Assembly (NCBI GenBank): GCA_946886725.1
Contig: CAMPJF010000039.1
Location: 1 to 8,712, forward strand
DNA: 8,712 bases
From: an uncultured Candidatus Saccharibacteria bacterium
Lineage (GTDB): Bacteria > Patescibacteria > Saccharimonadia > Saccharimonadales > UBA6022
Direction: 5' to 3'
The notes beneath the pieces are model-generated. The model was not told the DNA's origin, did no database searches, and saw only the letters and a program-made list of their open reading frames with translations. Below are positions 5,021 through 8,712 of this stretch, piece after piece; position 1 is the stretch's first letter; each line of letters starts with the position of its first letter. The position numbers were made by a program, and so were the translations under genes.

Positions 5021-5238
5021 GTCATGTTCCGCGACCCCGAAGTTTCGCGATTGATGGAGGGATATCGCAGCAAGCTGCTCCTCCGCTTGCTTATTCTGAC
5101 AAATATAAATATTTTCAGAATTTCACGGCGCTACACCGTCCCCCCGAATACGTTTTGTTGCACAAAACATTCGGGCCGTTCAGATCCCTATCGCAACAAA
5201 GAAAATACTCTTAGATTAAAAAACCTAAGAGTATTTTC
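5017..5238. other. Gene-free stretch of five consecutive hairpins next to tRNA-Gln
   Basis: No credible protein is encoded here. Five inverted repeats fill the segment: 5017-5041 (TTCGGTC with GACC and CCGAA), 5056-5084 (GGAGG/CCTCC enclosing GCAGC/GCTGC), 5093-5121 (ATTCTGA/TCAGAAT plus AAATAT/ATATTT), 5143-5175 (CCCGAAT/ATTCGGG plus GTTTTGT/ACAAAAC), and the terminator stem at 5201-5238. This may be a structured non-coding RNA, on either strand, or the remains of a small mobile element. Confidence 0.45.
5201..5238 (-). terminator. Terminator of tRNA-Gln, perfect 14-bp stem
   Basis: The arms 5201-5214 and 5225-5238 are exact reverse complements with a 10-base loop. On the minus strand the stem starts one base after the CCA end and its 3' arm runs into TTTTCTTTG. 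It is nearly symmetric and could also stop plus-strand transcripts from the hairpin region. Confidence 0.75.
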
Positions 5239-5239
5239 A

Positions 5240-5314
5240 TGGCTGGGGTGGAGGGATTCGAACCCCCGAATGCCAGTACCAAAAACTGGTGCCTTACCAC
5301 TTGGCGACACCCCA
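5240..5314 (-). tRNA. tRNA-Gln (anticodon UUG)
   Basis: A 75-base cloverleaf folds cleanly. The acceptor is TGGGGTG with CACCCCA, the D-stem is GCC/GGC, the anticodon stem is CCAGT/ACTGG with loop TTTTGGT, and the T-stem is GGGGG/CCCTC with loop TTCGAAT. Discriminator G and an encoded CCA complete it. The anticodon TTG lies at 5280-5282 and reads CAA and CAG. A terminator follows after one base. An extended -10 box stands about 90 bases upstream. The 3' part is repeated at 5002-5020. Confidence 0.97.
5242..5260. repeat. Copy A of the 19-bp repeat, inside tRNA-Gln
   Basis: This is the tRNA segment from the T-loop to the discriminator base, identical to 5002-5020. tRNA T-loop to 3'-end segments are a classic class of integrase attachment cores, but no integrase gene is present in the window. 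Confidence 0.7.
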
Positions 5315-5354
5315 TTGTGATGTGTCATGCGCGTGCTGTTATTGAAATGTGTCG

Positions 5355-5371
5355 CATATCTAGTAGATATG
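5355..5371. repeat. Short hairpin in the tRNA-Gln leader
   Basis: CATATCT and AGATATG are exact reverse complements around AGT, between the tRNA promoter and the tRNA 5' end. It could guide 5' processing or be a protein site. Confidence 0.4.
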
Positions 5372-5403
5372 GATTACTTTGGTTATATTCCAAAACATCG
5401 ATA

Positions 5404-5412
5404 ATTATAGCA
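5404..5412 (-). promoter_or_regulatory. Extended -10 promoter of tRNA-Gln
   Basis: TGC-TATAAT on the minus strand is a full consensus, lying 11 bases after the stop of the P-type ATPase-like gene. The predicted start near 5397 gives an 83-base 5' leader before the tRNA. No -35 box is evident. Confidence 0.6.
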
Positions 5413-5422
5413 TATATAGGGG

Positions 5423-6262
5423 TCAGTTTGCTAGTAGCTTTTGCAGGTCGGCGAGTGTCGTTACCTGCACTGTCGTGGGATCGATTGCTTTAACTGCATC
5501 AAGAATATGATCTTTGCGTTCAGGCGTCGCCCTAGCGAATATATGTACGCTAGCGACAGTTGTCTTTATGTCGGCGGCGTTCATTACGTCTAGACGGCGA
5601 GAGTCAAAAACGTCGCCTGGTGTCGCAGTTAAGCCTAATTGCTTAACAACGGCGAGTGTCGCTGCGGGGTGTTGACCAGTGGCAAGGTAGATCCTTTTGC
5701 TTGTATGGGAGAGAAATCGCCTGATATCGGTTGATGCCGTCATTTGTACGCTGGCAAATCCAATGAAGGACAATTTCTCATTGTTTTTTAAGTCGCGGAG
5801 ATCTTTGATCGGATGGCGTAGTAGTCCGGTAGCGATCGCTACGACCATGTCGCCAGTTGCAGACATGGCATGAAGTTGAGTTGTGATTGATTCGCGCTCG
5901 TTTTCTGACATGTCGCAATGCTCTAGGATGCGTTCGGGCATACCCTTGATTGCAGGTAGATAAAATTCCCCGTGATGCCAAACATTTCCGCTGACGCCAA
6001 CGTGCGGATCAAATGTAAGTTTGTGAAACGGGGCGTATTGCGGCATGGTAAGCGCATGCGTGGCGGCGTACTCTAAGAACGCGGCATCAACAGGATTAGA
6101 CGGGTCGTTGATTGCTTTTGATAGGATATCCCCTATTGCGCTTATTGTATGTCGTTGCTGCCAAACGGATTGGACGGTCATTGTGCTTGTCGTGACACAA
6201 GTTAGCCCATTGATAAAAATGGATGAGGGCTGCTGAGAGGTTTTACGTTTAAATGTAAACAT
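5423..6262 (-). CDS. Soluble P-type ATPase-like P/N-domain protein, catalytically degenerate
   Basis: This 279-residue protein aligns by eye with the cytoplasmic P and N domains of cation P-type ATPases but has no membrane helices or actuator domain. 'IFINGLTCVTTSTMTVQSVW' (15-34) lines up with the 'ICSDKTGTLT..KMTV..VW' phosphorylation site; the catalytic Asp is Asn18 and the rest of DKTGT is lost. The N-domain signature KGAPE is present as KGMPE (106-110). 'LSFIGFASVQMTASTDIR' (164-181) corresponds to 'L.FlGlv...DppR'. 'YLATGQHPAATLAVVKQLGL' (192-211) corresponds to the TGD motif, with Gln for Asp. 'HIFARATPERKDHIL' (240-254) keeps the motif III Lys (250). The GDGxNDxP motif is absent and the protein ends there. 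It therefore cannot form the aspartyl phosphate. A nucleotide-binding or regulatory role is inferred. It has an extended -10 box seven bases before the ATG. Confidence 0.75.
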   Translation of the reverse strand: MFTFKRKTSQQPSSIFINGLTCVTTSTMTVQSVWQQRHTISAIGDILSKAINDPSNPVDAAFLEYAATHALTMPQYAPFHKLTFDPHVGVSGNVWHHGEFYLPAIKGMPERILEHCDMSENERESITTQLHAMSATGDMVVAIATGLLRHPIKDLRDLKNNEKLSFIGFASVQMTASTDIRRFLSHTSKRIYLATGQHPAATLAVVKQLGLTATPGDVFDSRRLDVMNAADIKTTVASVHIFARATPERKDHILDAVKAIDPTTVQVTTLADLQKLLAN

Positions 6263-6269
6263 TAGCGTT

Positions 6270-6278
6270 ATTATAGCA
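6270..6278 (-). promoter_or_regulatory. Consensus extended -10 promoter of the P-type ATPase-like gene
   Basis: TGC-TATAAT on the minus strand is followed by seven bases and the ATG at 6262. This predicts a leaderless message. The -35 position does not match. Confidence 0.6.
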
Positions 6279-6320
6279 AATATAATTCAATAACGCTCGT
6301 CGCTGTGACTGTAATACAAA

Positions 6321-6352
6321 ACTATGCCGCGACATGAATGTGGCGGCATAGT
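6321..6352 (-). terminator. Rho-independent terminator of the Gre-family gene
   Basis: ACTATGCCGC (6321-6330) pairs perfectly with GCGGCATAGT (6343-6352), and ACAT/ATGT extend the stem past one mismatch. The minus-strand continuation TTTTGTATTAC is the U-tract. It lies 18 bases after the stop codon. Confidence 0.9.
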
Positions 6353-6370
6353 CATTGGTATGATGAAAAT

Positions 6371-6838
6371 TTAATGAATGGCGACGAGCTGAAGCTGCTT
6401 CCTGCCCATTCCGGCAGTCCATTCGACAACGTCTCGAATTTGTTTGCCGACAAGGTTTTGCCCTAGTGGGCTTTTGATCGAGATTCGACCATCGCTTGGG
6501 TTTGCTTCTAGGCTGTCGACGAGTGTGTATTTGATGATACGTCCGTTGGTGTCGATTAATTCAACGATTGATCCGAGGGCGACCTTTAGCGCATCGCGTT
6601 TGCGAGGTAATGGCTTGGCAATTAACAGTGATTCCTTTTTGCGCGCTAGTTCTTTATCGATGATCTCTAGGCTGGCGAGCTTTTCTACTCGCGCCAAGCG
6701 TTCGTCGTGACTTTCAGTCTTGTCTAAATCACGCAAGCTATGTAGTGTCGCTTGGCGGTCTGCTTCCAGGCTATCAACCTGCTTTTTCAGCTCTTTCATG
6801 CCACGTTTACTAAGAAAAATCATTCGAGTCGTTTCCAT
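6371..6838 (-). CDS. GreA/GreB-family transcription elongation factor, divergent
   Basis: Gre factors insert a coiled coil into the RNA polymerase secondary channel and trigger cleavage of backtracked RNA. This 155-residue protein has the expected order: an N-terminal antiparallel coiled coil (about 8-75) and a C-terminal FKBP-like domain, with 'ALGSIVELID' (87-96) and the signature 'SIKSPLGQNLVGKQIRDVVEW' (120-140). The usual tip motif 'DLSENAEY' is missing. The tip here reads 'RDLDKTESHDE' (36-46), still acidic, so activity may be altered. The start at 6838 is favoured over the in-frame ATG at 6853 because GGAGG lies eight bases before it. The gene is monocistronic, with its own promoter and terminator. 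It may be a Gre paralogue or competitor rather than the housekeeping GreA. Confidence 0.85.
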   Translation of the reverse strand: METTRMIFLSKRGMKELKKQVDSLEADRQATLHSLRDLDKTESHDERLARVEKLASLEIIDKELARKKESLLIAKPLPRKRDALKVALGSIVELIDTNGRIIKYTLVDSLEANPSDGRISIKSPLGQNLVGKQIRDVVEWTAGMGRKQLQLVAIH

Positions 6839-6846
6839 AATTATGT

Positions 6847-6851
6847 CCTCC
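6847..6851 (-). promoter_or_regulatory. Strong Shine-Dalgarno that sets the Gre start
   Basis: GGAGG with an eight-base gap precedes ATG 6838. It overlaps the upstream in-frame ATG at 6853, making that start unlikely. Confidence 0.75.
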
Positions 6852-6863
6852 ATTTGTCTTTTT

Positions 6864-6891
6864 TATATAACGAACATCTTGGGATTGTCTT
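6864..6891 (-). promoter_or_regulatory. Probable promoter of the Gre-family gene
   Basis: AAGACA (6886-6891), a 16-base spacer and TATATA (6864-6869) occur on the minus strand. One arm of a 9-bp inverted repeat (ATAACGAAC 6867-6875, GTTCGTTAT 6909-6917) overlaps the -10 box. Confidence 0.45.
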
Positions 6892-6917
6892 TGGTCCTTT
6901 GAATAGCCGTTCGTTAT
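6867..6917. repeat. Spaced 9-bp inverted repeat flanking the Gre promoter
   Basis: ATAACGAAC (6867-6875) and GTTCGTTAT (6909-6917) are exact reverse complements, 33 bases apart. They bracket the -10 and -35 boxes, as would a looping repressor or a pair of half-sites. Confidence 0.4.
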
Positions 6918-6978
6918 TGGTCTCAGTATGCCACGCGATACTGAAGGCTTACTTAGAATTGTGACCGTGTTGCAAATA

Positions 6979-8013
6979 TTACATAAGCTTTTTCGGAAGG
7001 GTCATATGAGGTAGCTTTGGCTGTAGGCTATTAAAGTTAGGTAGCAAAACTTGAAATGTCGTATTTTGGTTGATTGCGCTGCTGACGGTTAATTCACCGC
7101 CATGGAGCTGGACGATCTTTTTAGCAAGGGATAGCCCCAGACCGTAGCCTTTTTTTGCGCTCCCCGTCCGAGATGCATCGGCGCGGTAAAAGCGGTTAAA
7201 GATATGAGGCAAGGATTCGGCGGGTATACCCTCTCCGGCATTGACGACTTTAAAGCCTGACATCTGTCGTTGCTTGATGAGGGTGATATCAACGGTTGTA
7301 TCCGCAGGGCTATACTTTAATGCGTTATCAAGTAAGATTGTCAGTAGTTCTTCGACGTTCGATTCGTTGGCGAGAACGTGGACTTTGCGACGGTCATGAA
7401 TGGTGATTCGTGGCTGTACTTTGTTAAATCGCTCGACAATCGTATGTGTCAGCTCGCTGAGCTCAAGCTTTTCGCGGACAATGTTTTGATGATCGAGCCG
7501 TGAAAGTTGCAAAAGCGTATGCGATAATTTCGTTAATCGATTCACTTCTTCTAGGTTGCTTTCAAGGAGCTCGCGCATTTCAGACTTTTTTAGATTTGGG
7601 TCACGCATCGCCACCTCTAGCTCGACTTTCATACTGGCGAGCGGCGTGCGCAGCTCGTGACTGGCATCGCTAGTAAACCGTGACTGCGCTTCGTGCGCCT
7701 CTTCTATCGGGCGCAGCGTACGTCGAGCTAAATGATAGCTGCCAAATCCGCCCGCAAACCAAATGATAAGGTTGGTGATGACAAGCGCGCCGATTAAACT
7801 ATTCTCGGCTTCGTGGATTTGCGCCTCACGGATTACTTTAAAAAAGGCAGAGTCCATTGGAAATGTCTGCGGAGAAGTTTGCTGCAGGTTTGTGAGCCGT
7901 GCATCCACCTCTGAAAGTGCAATAGAATAAATAACCACACTAAACAATACGCTTATAGAAACAAGAATTATGACATACCATGTCGTAAGCTTTAATGTGG
8001 CTGATTTAAACAT
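6979..8013 (-). CDS. Sensor histidine kinase, OmpR-partner type
   Basis: This 344-residue membrane kinase autophosphorylates and passes phosphate to the response regulator encoded just upstream. A first helix (12-34), a short extracytoplasmic loop of about 37 residues and a second helix (72-91) form the sensor. The linker to the kinase core is short ('SYHLARRTLRPIEEAHEAQ', 92-110), so a full HAMP domain is absent. The H-box is 'FTSDASHELRTPL' with His119 as phospho-acceptor, followed by the dimerisation helices. The N-box is 'LLDNALKYSP' (Asn230). The G1 box reads 'VVNAGEGIP' (256-264), with Asn instead of the usual Asp, a variant seen in other kinases. 'FNRFYRAD' (272-279) is the F-box, and 'GYGLGLSLAKKI' (289-300) is the G2 box. 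It starts 11 bases after the regulator stop with no Shine-Dalgarno, so coupled translation is likely. Confidence 0.95.
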   Translation of the reverse strand: MFKSATLKLTTWYVIILVSISVLFSVVIYSIALSEVDARLTNLQQTSPQTFPMDSAFFKVIREAQIHEAENSLIGALVITNLIIWFAGGFGSYHLARRTLRPIEEAHEAQSRFTSDASHELRTPLASMKVELEVAMRDPNLKKSEMRELLESNLEEVNRLTKLSHTLLQLSRLDHQNIVREKLELSELTHTIVERFNKVQPRITIHDRRKVHVLANESNVEELLTILLDNALKYSPADTTVDITLIKQRQMSGFKVVNAGEGIPAESLPHIFNRFYRADASRTGSAKKGYGLGLSLAKKIVQLHGGELTVSSAINQNTTFQVLLPNFNSLQPKLPHMTLPKKLM

Positions 8014-8024
8014 ATAATTCTATT

Positions 8025-8702
8025 TTACTCGTCTGCCTGCAATTTGTACCCAAAGCCGCGGATTGTATGAATTAACGGTTTGTCGAATGGTTGGTCGATC
8101 TTGTTGCGAATGTACTTTACGTAGACTTTGACGGTATTTGGCAGGACATCGGCGTCGTAATCCCAGACATGCGAGATAATGGTACTTTTAGGCAGTGGAC
8201 GATTTTGATTGCGCATAAGAAATTCTAAAAGAGCGAACTCCTTGCCTGTTAACTGAATTGACTTACCTGCGCGTTTGACTTCGAACGTAACAGTATTGAG
8301 TGATAAATCCCCCGCGGTAAGGATTGTTGCGTGTTGTTCGGCTGGGCGCCGCAGCAATGCGCGAACGCGCGCGAGGAGTTCTTCGAGCGCGAACGGTTTA
8401 ACGAGGTAATCGTCCGCGCCGCTATCAAGACCTGTCGTGCGGTCACTAATGCTACCGAGTGCAGTGAGTAGTAATACGGGGGTGTGGAATTTAGCTTCGC
8501 GCATGGCTTTAATGATAGAGATACCATCGTGCTGACCGGGGAGCATTCGGTCAATGACGGCAACATCGTACGGTTCGGTTGTCGCCATGGCGTAGCCCTC
8601 GTCTCCGTCATATGCGACATCGACGGCGTACGTTTCTTGCTCTAGTGCTTTTTTGAGCGCTCGTGCAATTTTGTGTTCATCCTCAATGACTAATACTCTC
8701 AT
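8025..8702 (-). CDS. OmpR/PhoB-family response regulator
   Basis: This 225-residue transcription factor has a receiver domain (1-118) and a winged-helix DNA-binding domain (about 128-223). The receiver has the acidic pocket 'EDE' (7-9), phospho-acceptor Asp51 in 'VIDRMLPG', Thr80 in 'LLLTAL' and Lys102 in 'LVKPF'. The output domain has 'LTGKEFALLEFLMRNQNRPLPKSTIISHVW' and the wing 'HTIRGFGYKL', both typical. It forms a two-gene operon with the histidine kinase that follows, in the usual regulator-then-kinase order. Only ten bases upstream of the ATG are in the window (AAATAATAAT), with no Shine-Dalgarno among them, so the promoter is cut off by the edge. Confidence 0.96.
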   Translation of the reverse strand: MRVLVIEDEHKIARALKKALEQETYAVDVAYDGDEGYAMATTEPYDVAVIDRMLPGQHDGISIIKAMREAKFHTPVLLLTALGSISDRTTGLDSGADDYLVKPFALEELLARVRALLRRPAEQHATILTAGDLSLNTVTFEVKRAGKSIQLTGKEFALLEFLMRNQNRPLPKSTIISHVWDYDADVLPNTVKVYVKYIRNKIDQPFDKPLIHTIRGFGYKLQADE

Positions 8703-8712
8703 ATTATTATTT

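Noticed and set aside
5000..5075. A second tRNA gene at copy B
   Set aside because: Only the acceptor 3' strand and part of the T-arm match. No T-stem partner, anticodon arm, D-arm or 5' acceptor strand can be found upstream on the minus strand.
4978..5493. Three plus-strand open frames crossing the tRNA and its upstream repeat (4978-5214, 5024-5320, 5239-5493)
   Set aside because: They read the antisense of tRNA-Gln (giving the familiar spurious GWRDSNPRMPVPKTGALPLGDTP-type peptide) and of its repeat copy, and have no independent coding support.
6924..6943. CAGTAT/ATACTG hairpin as a terminator of the histidine kinase operon
   Set aside because: The stem is only 6 bp and no U-tract follows on the minus strand.
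6979..8013. Asn in the histidine kinase G1 box as evidence of an inactive kinase
   Set aside because: All other boxes (H, N, F, G2) are intact and Asn-type G1 boxes occur in active kinases, so inactivity is not supported.
1..8712. CRISPR array, insertion sequence or integrase
   Set aside because: No regularly spaced direct repeats with unique spacers and no transposase or recombinase motif were seen on either strand.

Overview
The window reads as chromosomal DNA of a small-genome bacterium. Every convincing gene lies on the minus strand, so transcription runs from high to low coordinates. Moderate GC content, very short intergenic spaces, small single-domain proteins, standard use of all three stop codons and a tRNA with encoded CCA suggest a Patescibacteria/CPR organism, most likely Candidatus Saccharibacteria (TM7). 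That assignment is inference from gene style, not from a marker gene.

Layout in order of transcription: an OmpR-type response regulator and its histidine kinase (8702-6979); a Gre-family transcription factor with a strong Shine-Dalgarno and a clear terminator (6838-6321); a soluble, catalytically degenerate relative of the P-type ATPase cytoplasmic domains (6262-5423); tRNA-Gln(UUG) with a terminator one base after its CCA (5314-5201); a 240-bp gene-free stretch packed with hairpins and ending in a second copy of the tRNA 3' end (about 5240-4989); a 90-residue orphan (4952-4680); a three-helix membrane protein (4536-4123); a YunG-like protein (4078-3674); a small P-loop NTPase (3633-3112); a 275-residue orphan (2973-2146); an NAD(P)H-dependent FMN reductase (1925-1368); a second small P-loop kinase (1179-595); a DUF1801 protein (539-198); an unexplained C-terminal fragment (255-67); and the start of a probable ABC ATPase running off the left edge (48-1).

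Two expression styles alternate. The FMN reductase, the 275-residue orphan and the Gre factor have Shine-Dalgarno sites and longer leaders, and each has an inverted repeat near its promoter. At least six other genes have an extended -10 box (TGnTAnnnT) ending only 6-8 bases before the ATG and no ribosome-binding site, which predicts leaderless or nearly leaderless mRNAs.

The strongest leads are this leaderless promoter pattern, the degenerate P-type ATPase-like protein, and the tRNA-Gln 3'-end repeat. The repeat has a 19-bp exact copy exactly 240 bp away and a decayed copy a further 409 bp on. It could be an attachment-site scar. It could also be the 5' end of a plus-strand structured RNA complementary to tRNA-Gln. 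No CRISPR array, transposase or integrase is visible.
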